44,194 nt of DNA from Pseudomonas parasichuanensis (GCF_021601385.1 NZ_BQHO01000041.1:1-44194), one strand, 5' to 3'; shown: positions 7,551 through 17,195, counted from the stretch's first letter. Translations and numbers: made by a program. The notes: generated from the sequence alone by a model not told the origin.

Positions 7551-8672
7551 ATGACAAGCCCGACCATCGACCGGCTGGAGGCGATCATCGTCGACCTGCC
7601 GACCATCCGCCCGCACAAGCTGGCCATGCACACCATGCAGCAGCAGACCCTGGTGATCCTGCGCCTGCGCTGCAGCGACGGTGTGGAAGGCATCGGTGAA
7701 GCCACCACCATCGGTGGCCTGGCCTATGGCTACGAAAGCCCCGAAGGCATCAAGGCCAATATCGACGCCTACCTGGCGCCGGCGCTGGTCGGCATGGCCG
7801 CCGACAACATCAACGCCGCCATGCTCAAGCTCGACAAGCTGGCCAAGGGCAACACCTTCGCCAAGTCCGGCATCGAGAGCGCCTTGCTCGATGCCCAGGG
7901 CAAGCGCCTGGGCCTGCCGGTCAGCGAACTGCTGGGCGGGCGCGTGCGCGACAGCCTGGAAGTGGCCTGGACCCTGGCCAGCGGCGACACCGCCCGCGAT
8001 ATCGCCGAGGCCGAGCACATGCTCCAGATTCGTCGACACCGGGTGTTCAAGCTGAAGATCGGCGCCAACCCCGTGGAGCAGGACCTCAGGCACGTGGTGG
8101 CGATCAAGCGTGAGCTGGGCGAGCGCGCCAGCGTGCGCGTCGACGTCAACCAGTACTGGGACGAGTCCCAGGCCATCCGCGCCTGCCAGGTGCTGGGCGA
8201 CAACGGTATCGACCTGATCGAGCAGCCGATCTCGCGCATCAACCGCGGTGGCCAGGTTCGCCTTAACCAGCGCAGCCCGGCGCCGATCATGGCCGACGAG
8301 TCCATCGAAAGCGTCGAGGATGCCTTCAGCCTGGCCGCCGACGGTGCGGCGAGCATCTTCGCCCTGAAAATCGCCAAGAACGGCGGCCCGCGTGCCGTGC
8401 TGCGCACCGCGCAGATCGCCGAAGCGGCCGGGATCGCCCTGTACGGCGGGACCATGCTCGAAGGCAGCGTGGGCACCCTGGCCTCGGCCCATGCCTTCCT
8501 GACCCTTCGCCAGCTGACCTGGGGCACCGAGCTGTTCGGGCCGCTGTTGCTGACCGAAGAAATTGTCAACCAGCCGCCGGTGTACCGCGACTTCCAGCTG
8601 CATGTGCCGGCCAGCCCCGGCTTGGGTTTGACCCTGGACGAGGCGCAGCTGGCGCGCTTCGCCCGCCGCTAG
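7551..8672 (+). CDS. catB: Muconate cycloisomerase
   Basis: Converts cis,cis-muconate to (+)-muconolactone in the catechol branch of the beta-ketoadipate pathway. The 373 residues belong to the enolase superfamily. The key residues fall exactly at the numbering of the P. putida enzyme: Lys167 and Lys169 (KLK), metal ligands Asp198, Glu224 and Asp249, and Lys273. A GGAG site precedes the ATG. Only 29 bases separate it from benK, with no room for a CatR operator, so it probably depends on ben transcription. This differs from P. putida KT2440, where catRBCA is a separate locus. Confidence 0.95.
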   Translation: MTSPTIDRLEAIIVDLPTIRPHKLAMHTMQQQTLVILRLRCSDGVEGIGEATTIGGLAYGYESPEGIKANIDAYLAPALVGMAADNINAAMLKLDKLAKGNTFAKSGIESALLDAQGKRLGLPVSELLGGRVRDSLEVAWTLASGDTARDIAEAEHMLQIRRHRVFKLKIGANPVEQDLRHVVAIKRELGERASVRVDVNQYWDESQAIRACQVLGDNGIDLIEQPISRINRGGQVRLNQRSPAPIMADESIESVEDAFSLAADGAASIFALKIAKNGGPRAVLRTAQIAEAAGIALYGGTMLEGSVGTLASAHAFLTLRQLTWGTELFGPLLLTEEIVNQPPVYRDFQLHVPASPGLGLTLDEAQLARFARR

Positions 8673-8690
8673 AAAGAACACCCAGGCCCC

Positions 8691-8774
8691 GTGGGAGCGG
8701 CTTTAGCCGCGAAGCAGGCGACACGGTGGATGGCACCGGCGAAGCCGGTGTTCGCGGCTAAAGCCGCTCCCACA
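8691..8774. repeat. REP pair between catB and catC
   Basis: A second REP variant (GTGGGAGCGGCTTTAGCCGC) occurs as inverted copies at 8691-8713 and 8751-8774. A smaller hairpin lies between them (CACCGGC GAA GCCGGTG, 8734-8750). It fills most of the 142-base catB-catC gap. Confidence 0.85.
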
Positions 8775-8814
8775 GTGAACGATTTACGACCCGGTTAGAC
8801 GCAAGGAGATCCCC

Positions 8815-9105
8815 ATGCTGTTCCACGTGAAGATGACCGTAAAACTGCCGGTCGACATGGACCCGGCCAAGGCCGCGCAACTCAAGGCCGATGAGAAAGA
8901 GCTGGCCCAGCGCCTGCAGCGCGACGGCACCTGGCGCCACCTGTGGCGCATCGCCGGGCACTACGCCAACTACAGCGTGTTCGACGTGCCCAGCGTCGAG
9001 GCGCTGCACGACACCCTGATGCAGCTGCCGCTGTTTCCCTACATGGACATCGAGGTCGCCGGCCTGTGCCGCCACCCCTCGTCGATCCACAGCGACGACC
9101 GCTAA
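8815..9105 (+). CDS. catC: Muconolactone delta-isomerase
   Basis: Isomerises muconolactone to beta-ketoadipate enol-lactone. The 96-residue length is standard for CatC, a small protein that forms a large homo-oligomer. The recognisable N terminus is MLFHVKMTVKLP, followed by GTWRHLWRIAGHYANYSVFD and LPLFPYMDIEV. A strong AAGGAG site stands before the ATG. It sits between catB (142 bases, with REPs) and catA (32 bases). Confidence 0.95.
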   Translation: MLFHVKMTVKLPVDMDPAKAAQLKADEKELAQRLQRDGTWRHLWRIAGHYANYSVFDVPSVEALHDTLMQLPLFPYMDIEVAGLCRHPSSIHSDDR

Positions 9106-9137
9106 CAACCCACAAGAACAATTCGAGGTACCAGATC

Positions 9138-10064
9138 ATGACCGTGAAGATCGCCCACACCCCCGATGTGCAGAAATTCTTCGAACAAGCCGCAGGCTTT
9201 GGCAATGACGAAGGCAGCTCGCGCCTCAAGCGCATCGTGCAGCGCGTGCTGCAGGACACCGCGCGGCTGATCGAGGACCTGGAGGTCAGCGAGGACGAGT
9301 TCTGGCTCGCCGTGGACTACCTCAACCGCCTGGGCGGTCGCGGTGAAGCCGGGCTGCTGGTGGCGGGGCTGGGCATCGAGCACTTCCTCGACTTGCTGCA
9401 GGACGCGAAGGACGCCGAGCTGGGCTTGACCGGCGGCACCCCGCGAACCATCGAAGGCCCGCTGTACGTGGCCGGCGCACCGCTGGCCCAGGCCGTGGTG
9501 CGCATGGACGATGGCAGCGAGGAGGGCGTGGCCACGGTGATGTACCTCGAAGGCCAGGTGCGCGGCCCCGATGGCCAGCCGCTGGCCGGGGCCACGGTGG
9601 ACCTGTGGCATGCCAACACCCGCGGTACCTATTCGTTCTTCGACCAGAGCCAGTCCGAGTACAACCTGCGCCGGCGCATCGTCACCGACGCCGAAGGCCG
9701 CTACCGCGCCCGCTCCATCGTGCCGTCCGGCTATGGCTGCGACCCCCAGGGGCCGACCCAGGAGTGCCTGGACCTGCTCGGCCGCCACGGCCAGCGCCCG
9801 GCGCACATCCACTTCTTCATTTCGGCGCCGGGGTATCGGCACCTGACCACGCAGATCAACCTGGCGGGCGACAAGTACCTGTGGGACGACTTCGCCTATG
9901 CCACCCGCGATGGGTTGGTGGGCGAGATCACTTTCCGCGAGGACGGGGCGCGGGGTGTGGCGGGGCGCTATGCCGAGATGCAGTTCGATTTCCAGTTGCA
10001 GAAGGCGCAGGACAGCGACGCCGAACAGCGCAGCGGGCGGCCGCGGGCTTTGCAACAGGCCTGA
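9138..10064 (+). CDS. catA: Catechol 1,2-dioxygenase (intradiol)
   Basis: Cleaves catechol between the hydroxyls with O2 to give cis,cis-muconate. The 308 residues show an N-terminal helical dimerisation part and the intradiol beta core. The ferric site is Tyr165 (GTYSFF), Tyr199 (PSGYG), His223 and His225 (PAHIHFF). The upstream frame extends to 8943, but the ATG at 9138 with a GAGG site gives the normal length of about 310. P. putida KT2440 has a catA paralogue inside its ben cluster; here catB and catC precede it. Confidence 0.95.
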   Translation: MTVKIAHTPDVQKFFEQAAGFGNDEGSSRLKRIVQRVLQDTARLIEDLEVSEDEFWLAVDYLNRLGGRGEAGLLVAGLGIEHFLDLLQDAKDAELGLTGGTPRTIEGPLYVAGAPLAQAVVRMDDGSEEGVATVMYLEGQVRGPDGQPLAGATVDLWHANTRGTYSFFDQSQSEYNLRRRIVTDAEGRYRARSIVPSGYGCDPQGPTQECLDLLGRHGQRPAHIHFFISAPGYRHLTTQINLAGDKYLWDDFAYATRDGLVGEITFREDGARGVAGRYAEMQFDFQLQKAQDSDAEQRSGRPRALQQA

Positions 10065-10080
10065 GGCATCGCGGCGACCT

Positions 10081-10146
10081 TTTCGCGGGTAAACCCGCTC
10101 CCACAAAGTGACTGCGGACCTGTGGGAGCGGGTTTACCCGCGAAAA
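10081..10146. repeat. REP pair between catA and benE
   Basis: Inverted REP copies (core GGGAGCGGGTTTACCCGC) at 10081-10105 and 10121-10146, with 15 bases between them, fill the centre of the 144-base catA-benE gap. This is the third REP pair within the ben/cat gene series. Confidence 0.85.
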
Positions 10147-10208
10147 GGGCAACATCAAAACAAGAGCTGGACACAAAGCCCGGCCCAACCCGCCCTGCGA
10201 GAAATCCC

Positions 10209-11411
10209 ATGAAAACCCTGTTCAAGGATTGCTCCCTGTCCGCCGTCGTGGCCGGCTGCATCGCCACGCTGATTTCCTATGCCGGCCCGCTGGTGATCAT
10301 TTTCCACGCCGCCGAAGCCGCCGGCCTGTCCCATGGCCAGCTGTCCTCCTGGGTGTGGGCGGTGTCCATGGGCAGCGCCTTGCTGGGTGGCCTGCTGAGC
10401 CTGCGTTATCGGGTGCCGGTGGTGATCGCCTGGTCGATCCCGGGCTCGGCACTGTTGGTCAGCGCCTTGCCGCACATTGGCCTGGAGCAGGCGATCGGCG
10501 CCTACCTGGTGGCCAATACGGTGCTGCTGCTGATCGGCATCAGCGGCGCCTTCGACCGCCTGATCGCCCGGCTGCCCGGCTCCATTGCCGCCGGCATGCA
10601 GGCCGGGATCCTGTTCAGCTTCGGCATCGAGGTCTTCCGTGCCTTGCCGGTGCAACCGGTACTGGTGCTGGCGATGTTCGTCGCCTACGTGCTGATGCGC
10701 CGGGTGCAGCCGCGCTATGCGGTGGCGACGGTACTGGCCGTGGGCGCCCTGGTGACCGTGGCCAGTGGCGAATTTCGCGGCAGCGAACTGGTGCTGGCCC
10801 TGGCCACGCCGCAATGGACCACGCCGCAGTTCAGCCTGGCCGCGACCTTCAGCCTGGCCCTGCCGCTGGTACTGGTGGCGCTGACCGGGCAGTTCATGCC
10901 GGGCATGGCGGTGCTGCGCAATGCCGGCTACCGCACAGAGGCCAGCCCACTGATCAGTGCCAGTGCCCTGGGCGGCCTGCTGCTGGCGCCGTTCGGCTGC
11001 CACGGGCTGAACCTGGCGGCGGTCACCGCCAGCCTGTGCACCGGCCGTGAGGCTCACGAAGACCCGCGCAGACGCTACGTGGCAGCCGTTGCGGGCAGTG
11101 CGCTGTACCTGCTGCTGGGCATTGCCGGGGCCACCTTGATGTCGTTGTTCGCCGCGTTTCCCGCCGCGTTGATCGCCGCCCTTGCAGGCCTTGCACTGTA
11201 TGGCGCGATCAGCGAGGCCCTGGCGCGCAGCCTGGCCGAACCCGGCGAGCGCGATGCCGGGCTGTTCACCTTCCTGGTCACCGCCTCGGGCGTGACTTTC
11301 CTTGGGCTGTCGGCCGCGTTCTGGGGGCTGCTGTTCGGCCTGCTGGCTCATGCGCTGGTCCACCTGCGCCGGCCAAGGCTGCGCGCCGCCACTTCTGAAC
11401 AGGAGTCCTGA
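10209..11411 (+). CDS. benE: Benzoate/H+ symporter BenE family transporter
   Basis: A 400-residue polytopic inner-membrane protein of the BenE family, a second benzoate uptake route beside BenK. It is almost entirely hydrophobic helices. Conserved-looking stretches include [45 protein letters not shown] and [20 protein letters not shown]. The ATG at 10209 begins [16 protein letters not shown]; the frame is open upstream through the REP pair, but that extension is not protein-like. It lies 62 bases before the porin gene. Confidence 0.92.
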   Translation: MKTLFKDCSLSAVVAGCIATLISYAGPLVIIFHAAEAAGLSHGQLSSWVWAVSMGSALLGGLLSLRYRVPVVIAWSIPGSALLVSALPHIGLEQAIGAYLVANTVLLLIGISGAFDRLIARLPGSIAAGMQAGILFSFGIEVFRALPVQPVLVLAMFVAYVLMRRVQPRYAVATVLAVGALVTVASGEFRGSELVLALATPQWTTPQFSLAATFSLALPLVLVALTGQFMPGMAVLRNAGYRTEASPLISASALGGLLLAPFGCHGLNLAAVTASLCTGREAHEDPRRRYVAAVAGSALYLLLGIAGATLMSLFAAFPAALIAALAGLALYGAISEALARSLAEPGERDAGLFTFLVTASGVTFLGLSAAFWGLLFGLLAHALVHLRRPRLRAATSEQES

Positions 11412-11473
11412 GCCACCCACCACGTTCTGGTTCTGCGCTTTATCACATAACAACAAGATCAGAGAGCTTCGGA

Positions 11474-12724
11474 ATGAACCACACCCCTTGCGTCGCCATC
11501 GGCCTGAGCCTGCTCAGCCAACCACTGTGGGCTGCCGACGGCGGCTTTTTCGAGGACGCCAAGGCCAGCCTCAGCGCCCGCAACTATTACTTCAGCCGTG
11601 ATTTTTCGGACATCGTCGGCGCCAACCAGCAGTCCAAGGCCGAAGAGTGGGCCCAGGGCTTCATCCTCGATTTCAAGTCCGGCTATACGCCGGGCACCGT
11701 TGGCTTTGGCGTGGATGCCCTGGGCCTGCTCGGCATTCGCCTGGACAGTAGCCCCGACCGGGTCAACACCGGCCTGTTGCCGGTGCACGGCGATGGTCGC
11801 GCCGCCAGCGAATACAGCCGCCTGGCTCCGACTTTCAAGGCACGGCTGTCGAAGACCGAGCTGCGCGTCGGCGAACTGCAGCCCAACCTGCCGGTGCTGA
11901 CCTTCAGCGATATCCGCCTGCTGCCGCCGACCTACCAGGGCGTGAGCCTGAGCTCCAGCGAGCTCGACGGGCTGACCCTGCAGGCTGGCCACCTCCGCTC
12001 GACCCACCTGCGCAACGAAGCCGGCGACGGCAAGCTCAATGCCATGCTCGGCCATGTGCCGATGCGCCAGGCCGAAAGCGATGCGTTCAATTATGTCGGC
12101 GGCGATTACGCGTTCAATGCCAACCTGAGCAGCCTGAGCCTGTGGCATGGGCAACTGGAAGACATCTACCAACAGAGTTTCGTGGGCTTCAAGCACAGCA
12201 AGCCGTTGGGGGACTGGGTGCTCAGTGCCAACCTGGGCTACTTCACGGCCCGCGAGGATGGCGATGCGCTGCTGGGGAACATCGACAACCAGGCGTTCTT
12301 TTCGATGTTCACCGCCAAGCGGGGTGGGCACAGCTTCGGCGCCGGTTACCAGGCCATCTACGGCGACAGCCCGTTCCCACGGGTGTTTGCCAATATCAGC
12401 CCGCTGGGCAACGAAGTGCCGACCTACGAGTTCGCCTATACCGACGAACGCTCGTATCAGCTGCGCTACGACTACAACTTCGCTGCCATGGGTATCCCGG
12501 GGTTGACGGCTACGGTGCGCTACATCACCGGTGACAACGTCGATACCGGCAAGGGCTTCGAGGGGCGTGACCGTGAGCGGGATATCGATTTGGGCTATGC
12601 GGTGCAGAGCGGGGTGCTCAAGGGCTTGGGGATCCGGGTGCGCAATGCCATGGCGCGGTCCAACTATCGCAGTGATATCGACGAGAACCGACTGATCCTG
12701 ATGTACACCTGGCAGTTGTTCTGA
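11474..12724 (+). CDS. benF: OprD-family outer-membrane porin BenF
   Basis: A substrate-specific porin thought to admit benzoate across the outer membrane. The 416-residue protein has a signal peptide ([20 protein letters not shown], cleavage near 20), followed by [22 protein letters not shown], the typical N terminus of OprD/OccK porins. Alternating beta strands follow and the terminal residue is Phe (MYTWQLF), as outer-membrane barrels require. The place at the end of the ben series supports the BenF assignment. Confidence 0.93.
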   Translation: MNHTPCVAIGLSLLSQPLWAADGGFFEDAKASLSARNYYFSRDFSDIVGANQQSKAEEWAQGFILDFKSGYTPGTVGFGVDALGLLGIRLDSSPDRVNTGLLPVHGDGRAASEYSRLAPTFKARLSKTELRVGELQPNLPVLTFSDIRLLPPTYQGVSLSSSELDGLTLQAGHLRSTHLRNEAGDGKLNAMLGHVPMRQAESDAFNYVGGDYAFNANLSSLSLWHGQLEDIYQQSFVGFKHSKPLGDWVLSANLGYFTAREDGDALLGNIDNQAFFSMFTAKRGGHSFGAGYQAIYGDSPFPRVFANISPLGNEVPTYEFAYTDERSYQLRYDYNFAAMGIPGLTATVRYITGDNVDTGKGFEGRDRERDIDLGYAVQSGVLKGLGIRVRNAMARSNYRSDIDENRLILMYTWQLF

Positions 12725-12729
12725 CCAAT

Positions 12730-12836
12730 GCTGGGGCCGCTGTGCGGCCCTATCGCGGCACAAGGCCGCTCCTCCAGGAAATCGCGTTCACCTGTAGGAG
12801 CGGCCTTGTGCCGCGACAGGGCTGCGAAGCAGCCCC
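12730..12836. repeat. REP cluster after benF
   Basis: A third REP variant (core GTAGGAGCGGCCTTGTGCCGCG) in inverted copies at about 12751-12774 and 12793-12815. Each is flanked by a small GC hairpin (GGCCGCTGTGCGGCC; GGGCTGCGAAGCAGCCC). The unit lies between benF and the glycerate kinase gene. The same layout recurs at 25348-25464 and 29541-29650. Confidence 0.85.
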
Positions 12837-12959
12837 CGCCAAATTGAATGGTGTAGCAGGCATCCGCCCAAACAACCCACCCCCAGTTTTGTGCATCCGA
12901 CAGAGGCCACTCCATCACACAACTGTCAGCATGCGAGGTATCAGCACAGGAGTAGCTCC

Positions 12960-14096
12960 ATGAAAGTCGTCATCGCCCCCGATTCGTTCAAGGACAGCCT
13001 CGACGCTGCCGGTGTCGCCCGCGCCATCGCCAGTGGCCTGGCCCAAGTGTGGCCGCAGGCCACCCTGGTCGAGTGCCCGATGGCGGATGGTGGCGAAGGC
13101 ACCATGGAGGCCATCGTCGCCGCCAGCCAGGGCGAACAACGCCGCCAGCAGGTACGCGGGCCATTGGGGGCGAGCGTGGAAGCTGCCTGGGGCTGGCTGC
13201 CTGAAAGCCGCACCGCGGTGATCGAGATGGCCCAGGCCAGTGGTATCCAGCTGGTCCCCAGCGCCGAGCGCGATGCCTGCCGCAGCAGCACCTGGGGCAC
13301 TGGCGAGTTGGTGGCTGCCGCCTTGGCGGCCGGCGCCCGGCGCATTGTCCTGGCCATCGGCGGCAGCGCCACCAACGACGGCGGCAGCGGCATGCTGCGC
13401 GCCCTTGGCTTGCGCCTGCTGGATGCACAAGGCCACGCGCTGGCCGAAGGCGGCCTGGCCCTGGCACAACTGGCCCGCATCGACGCCAGCGGCCTTGACC
13501 CGCGCCTGGCGCACGTCCAGGTGGAGGTCGCCGCCGATGTCGACAACCCGTTGTGCGGCGCCAATGGCGCTTCGGCGATCTTCGGCCCGCAGAAGGGCGC
13601 AAGCCCCGAGCAGGTGCAGGCGCTGGACCAGGCACTGGGCCATTTCGCCGACCATTGCGCGCAGTTGCTGGGCAAGGATGTACGTGACCAGCCGGGCAGC
13701 GGCGCGGCCGGTGGCATGGGCTTCGCGGCCAAGGCCTTCATGGGCGCGCAGTTCCGTCCAGGTGTCGAAGTGGTGGCGGAGCTGGCACAACTCGATGCAT
13801 TGGTGCAGGGCGCTGACCTGGTGATCACCGGGGAGGGGCGTTTCGATGCGCAGACCCTGCGTGGCAAGACCCCCATGGGTGTGGCGCGGGTCGCCAAACG
13901 CCATGGCGTGCCCGTTGTGGTGCTGGCTGGCACCTTGGGCGCGGGCTATGAGCAGTTGTATGCGCACGGCATCGACGCCGCGTTTGCCCTGGCCAGCGGG
14001 CCGATGAGCCTGGAACAGGCCTGTGCCGACGCGGGCAACCTGCTCAAGGCACGGGCAGGGGATGTTGCACGGCTGTGGCAGGTGGCGCGGCGCTGA
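12960..14096 (+). CDS. Glycerate 2-kinase (GarK/GlxK family)
   Basis: Phosphorylates D-glycerate, feeding glyoxylate or glucarate breakdown products into glycolysis. The 378 residues match GarK/GlxK (about 380). Family features are the N-terminal VVIAPDSFKDSL, ADGGEGTMEAI near 42, the glycine-rich IGGSATNDGGSGMLRALG near 140, GAAGGMGFA and the C-terminal VITGEGRFDAQTLRGKTP. The ATG at 12960 starts the conserved MKVVIAPDSFK, after an AGGAG site. No partner genes of glycerate metabolism flank it, and GarK versus GlxK cannot be decided here. Confidence 0.93.
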   Translation: MKVVIAPDSFKDSLDAAGVARAIASGLAQVWPQATLVECPMADGGEGTMEAIVAASQGEQRRQQVRGPLGASVEAAWGWLPESRTAVIEMAQASGIQLVPSAERDACRSSTWGTGELVAAALAAGARRIVLAIGGSATNDGGSGMLRALGLRLLDAQGHALAEGGLALAQLARIDASGLDPRLAHVQVEVAADVDNPLCGANGASAIFGPQKGASPEQVQALDQALGHFADHCAQLLGKDVRDQPGSGAAGGMGFAAKAFMGAQFRPGVEVVAELAQLDALVQGADLVITGEGRFDAQTLRGKTPMGVARVAKRHGVPVVVLAGTLGAGYEQLYAHGIDAAFALASGPMSLEQACADAGNLLKARAGDVARLWQVARR

Positions 14097-14117
14097 GCCG
14101 CACCACCCTGGCCGCAC

Positions 14118-15128
14118 TCAGGCGCGCGGCAGGCGCCCGCTGACGAAGTGCGCCACATCGTTGAAGCCGGGCGTGGAGGCATGGCCCGGGGTCACCAGCG
14201 AATCGATGAAGGCTTCGTCTTCGGCGGTGACCTTCACCTCCAGGGCACCGGCGTAGGTGTCCCACTGCGCCTCGGTGCGCGGCCCGACGATAGCCGAGCT
14301 GACCAGGCGGTTGTTCAGCACCCAGGCAATCGCGAACTCGACGATGCCCACGCCCTTGGCCTCGGTATAGGCGTGGATCTTCTGGGCGATGCCCAGCGAC
14401 TCCTGGCGCCATTCCACTTCCATGATCCGCTTGTCCTGGCGCCCGGCGCGGCTGCCGGCGTCTGGTACGGAGCCGGGGGCATACTTGCCGCTGAGCACGC
14501 CACGGGCCAACGGGCTGAACGGCACCACACCCAGGCCATGGTAGGCCGCTGCGGTCAGCTGCTCGGGCTCGGCCTGGCGGTTGACGATGTTGTACAACGG
14601 TTGGCTGACCACCGGCTTTGCCACGCCGAGCTTGTCGGCGACGTTGCAGATCTCGGCGATGCGCCAGCCGCGGAAGTTGGACACGCCCCAGTAGCGGATC
14701 TTGCCTTGCGCCAGCAGGTCGCCGATGGCGCGCACGGTCTCTTCCAGCGGCACGCTGTGGTCTTCGCGGTGCAGGTAGTAGATGTCCAGGTAGTCGGTGC
14801 CCATGCGCGTGAGCGTGGCTTCGATGGCGTTGAACAGGTGTTTGCGCGACAGCCCGCTGCGGTTGGGCAGGCCATCCACCGGGCCGTAGCCGGCCTTGGA
14901 GGCGACGATCCACTCCTGGCGGTTGCGTGCCACCGCTTCGCCGACGATTTCCTCGGAACGGCCGCCGTTGTACACATCGGCGGTGTCGACGAAATTGATG
15001 CCCTGGTCCCAGGCCTTGTCGATGATGCGCAGGGCATCTTCGGTACTGGTCTGTTCACCGAACATCATGCTGCCGAGAGTAAGGGCCGAGACTTGCAGGC
15101 CGCTGTGGCCAAGGGGGCGGTAGATCAT
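14118..15128 (-). CDS. Aldo/keto reductase
   Basis: NADPH-dependent oxidoreductase of the AKR (potassium-channel beta-like, YdjG/YghZ) type, 336 residues. Visible landmarks are the start MIYRPLGHSGLQVSALTLG, VDTADVYNGGRSEE with the catalytic Asp and Tyr near 49-53, VASKAGYG with the active-site Lys, and YLHREDHSVPLEE with the active-site His. VSNFRGWRI, a PFSPLARGVLSGKY loop and the C-terminal VGPRTEAQ cofactor region follow. Substrate unknown. It converges with the glycerate kinase gene, 21 bases apart. Confidence 0.88.
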   Translation of the reverse strand: MIYRPLGHSGLQVSALTLGSMMFGEQTSTEDALRIIDKAWDQGINFVDTADVYNGGRSEEIVGEAVARNRQEWIVASKAGYGPVDGLPNRSGLSRKHLFNAIEATLTRMGTDYLDIYYLHREDHSVPLEETVRAIGDLLAQGKIRYWGVSNFRGWRIAEICNVADKLGVAKPVVSQPLYNIVNRQAEPEQLTAAAYHGLGVVPFSPLARGVLSGKYAPGSVPDAGSRAGRQDKRIMEVEWRQESLGIAQKIHAYTEAKGVGIVEFAIAWVLNNRLVSSAIVGPRTEAQWDTYAGALEVKVTAEDEAFIDSLVTPGHASTPGFNDVAHFVSGRLPRA

Positions 15129-15274
15129 TGCCGGGAATCCTTTGCATGCGATGAGGGTCAGGTGGTTTTACACAGAACCCGGGCACTTTGAAAGGTGCAG
15201 GTGCCAGCCTTGCCCTGCTGCGCGGGTTGGTCGATGCTTGACGGTGCGCCAATCGATTACCAGGGAGCAGGCCC

Positions 15275-15718
15275 ATGAAGTCGCAGCGGATCATCGCCAT
15301 CGCTACCAGTCTCGCCATGCTCGGCACTTCGCCGCTGCTGCTGGCGGACCCCGGCAATGGCCAGGGCAAAGGCAATGCCCATGGCCAGCAGCACGATAAA
15401 GCAGGCAAGGGCAAGCCAGACAAAGCCGGCAATGCCTATCACGGCGGGCCTCAGGTGGATATCGGCGGGGTGCGGATCACCCTTGACCGCTACCGTGACT
15501 ACTGGGCGCCCGCGGCGCCGTTGCCGCCAGGCATCCAGAAGAACCTCGCCCGTGGCAAGCCGCTACCCCCGGGCATTGCCAAGAAACTCGACGGCAGGCT
15601 GCTGGGCCAGCTGCCCCATTACGATGGCTATGACTGGCTCCAGGCGGGGGCCGACCTGATCCTGGTGGCTGCTGCCACGGGCTTGATCTACCAGGTGCTG
15701 CACGGCGCGCTGGACTGA
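15275..15718 (+). CDS. CigR-like membrane-associated protein
   Basis: A 147-residue protein with an N-terminal signal or anchor (MKSQRIIAIATSLAMLGTSP), a Gly/Lys/His-rich linker at about 26-58, and a small domain with paired motifs PLPPGIQKNLARGKPLPPGI. A C-terminal hydrophobic helix follows (ADLILVAAATGLIYQVLHG). This layout fits proteins annotated as anti-virulence regulator CigR family; in Salmonella CigR is an inner-membrane repressor of SPI-2 effector action. Its role in Pseudomonas is unknown. It ends one base before the convergent oxidoreductase gene. Confidence 0.7.
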   Translation: MKSQRIIAIATSLAMLGTSPLLLADPGNGQGKGNAHGQQHDKAGKGKPDKAGNAYHGGPQVDIGGVRITLDRYRDYWAPAAPLPPGIQKNLARGKPLPPGIAKKLDGRLLGQLPHYDGYDWLQAGADLILVAAATGLIYQVLHGALD

Positions 15719-15719
15719 G

Positions 15720-17195
15720 TCAGTCTGGCCAGGCATCGATCAGCTCCCGCGCCTCGCGGCTCGACAACGGCCGTTTCATGCGTTGCGACAGCACCGCCAT
15801 GGCCCGCGCATAGCCCTTGGCGACCACTGCCTCGACCTGGTCGTCGATGCATTGCAGGGCGATGAAATCGCCGTGCTCGGGCTCACCCACGTACTCGATG
15901 CGGTTGTAGTGCAGCCCATGCCCGAGCACTTCGAGGGTGCGCCCATGCTGGTAGGTCCAGAAGAACGGCACATCATCGTAGCGGCGCCGCTCGCCCAGCA
16001 TGTTGGCGGCGGCAATCACCCCGTGTTGCTGGGCCAGGCGCCAGTGCTCGATGCGCACCGGGCGCCCGGCGAGGGGGAAGGTGGCGATGTCGCCGGCCGC
16101 CCACAGGCCTTCGGTGGCCTGCAGATGGGCGTCGACCTGCACCGAGCGGTCTTCGCCCAGTTGTAGCCCCTGGAGGCACCCGGTAGCCGGCGTGACGCCG
16201 GTGCCCAGCAGCACCAGCGGTGTGGCCAGGCGCTCGCCGTTGGCGAGGATCACTGCCTCGACCCGCTCACTGCCTTCGAAAGCGGCCACTTCGGTGGGGC
16301 CATGGAACAGCACCCCCTTGCGCTCGTGCAGTTCGCGCAGGCTGAGGCCGATGCGTTCACCCAGCTGTTTCACCAACGGCACTGGATGGCGGGTCACCAC
16401 ATGCACCTGCAGGCCGTACTTGCGCAGTGCCGACGCCGCTTCCAGGCCGATGAAGCCATCACCGACGATCACCACCGGCTGGCCGGGTTCGGCCAAGTCG
16501 AGCAGGCGCGCGGCATCCTCGCGCGAGCGCAGCACGCAGATACCGGGCAATTGCACGCCGGGCAGGTCGGGGCGCTTGGGCTTGCCGCCGGTGGCCAGCA
16601 GGGCCGCGTCGTACTTCAGGCGCTGCCCATCGGCGAGGACGATTTCGCGGTTATTGACGTTCAGGCTGCGGACCTTGCCGTGCAGACGCTGCAGTTGCCC
16701 CTGGCGCAGCACGCCGGGTTCCAGCAGCGCCGGCACCTCGTCCGGCGGCATCTGCCCGGCGATGACGAATTTGCTAAGGGCAGTGCGATCGTAGGCGTTG
16801 GGTTGTTCCTGATCGACCCACACCAGGCGCCCGCCGAAACCATGGTCGAGCAGGGTGGCCACGGCAGCAGACCCGGCAGCGCCAGCACCGACCACCACGA
16901 ACACCCGCGCATCGCTGTGGCGGGGTGTTGCCGCCAAGGGCAAGGGTTGGTCATCGACCCAGACCTGGCCGTCCTTGATCTTTACCGGATAGCGGCGCAA
17001 CCCCACCAGTGCAGGTGGCTCGCACACCGCGCCTTCATCGACGGCGAACGCGGCCTTGTGCCAGGGGCAGACCAGCAAGCCGCCGCACACCACGCCTTCC
17101 TCAAGCGGCGCGCCTTCGTGGGGGCAGTTGCCCTGGTAGGCGCGCACCTGGTCGCCATGGCGGACCAGGATGACCTCTTCGGTCCCGGCCTGCAC
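15720..17195 (-). CDS. Rieske/FAD-dependent pyridine nucleotide oxidoreductase, start uncertain
   Basis: A fusion of an N-terminal Rieske ferredoxin domain (CPH and CPWH cluster ligands, in NCPHEGAPLEEG and LVCPWHKAAF) and an AIF/ferredoxin-reductase type flavoprotein. The latter has the FAD motif VVVGAGAAGSAAVATL and the NAD motif VIVGDGFIGLEAASAL. It probably moves electrons between NAD(P)H and an unknown acceptor. No ATG lies where the domain should begin. The coordinates use a GTG at 17195 (VQAGTEEVIL), giving 491 residues. The only in-frame ATG, at 17411, lies inside rlhA, and codons 17196-17237 are a dispersed repeat. The natural N terminus may be lost or replaced, so the gene could be impaired. 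Confidence 0.75.
   Translation of the reverse strand: MQAGTEEVILVRHGDQVRAYQGNCPHEGAPLEEGVVCGGLLVCPWHKAAFAVDEGAVCEPPALVGLRRYPVKIKDGQVWVDDQPLPLAATPRHSDARVFVVVGAGAAGSAAVATLLDHGFGGRLVWVDQEQPNAYDRTALSKFVIAGQMPPDEVPALLEPGVLRQGQLQRLHGKVRSLNVNNREIVLADGQRLKYDAALLATGGKPKRPDLPGVQLPGICVLRSREDAARLLDLAEPGQPVVIVGDGFIGLEAASALRKYGLQVHVVTRHPVPLVKQLGERIGLSLRELHERKGVLFHGPTEVAAFEGSERVEAVILANGERLATPLVLLGTGVTPATGCLQGLQLGEDRSVQVDAHLQATEGLWAAGDIATFPLAGRPVRIEHWRLAQQHGVIAAANMLGERRRYDDVPFFWTYQHGRTLEVLGHGLHYNRIEYVGEPEHGDFIALQCIDDQVEAVVAKGYARAMAVLSQRMKRPLSSREARELIDAWPD

Noticed and set aside
8943-9137. N-terminal extension of catA back to 8943
   Set aside because: It overlaps catC in another frame and would add 65 residues absent from intradiol dioxygenases; the start at 9138 has a ribosome site and gives normal length.
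11474-12724. Second-guessing BenF as a generic OprD porin unrelated to benzoate
   Set aside because: The family alone would allow it, but the position directly after benE in the ben series supports BenF; kept with that basis stated.
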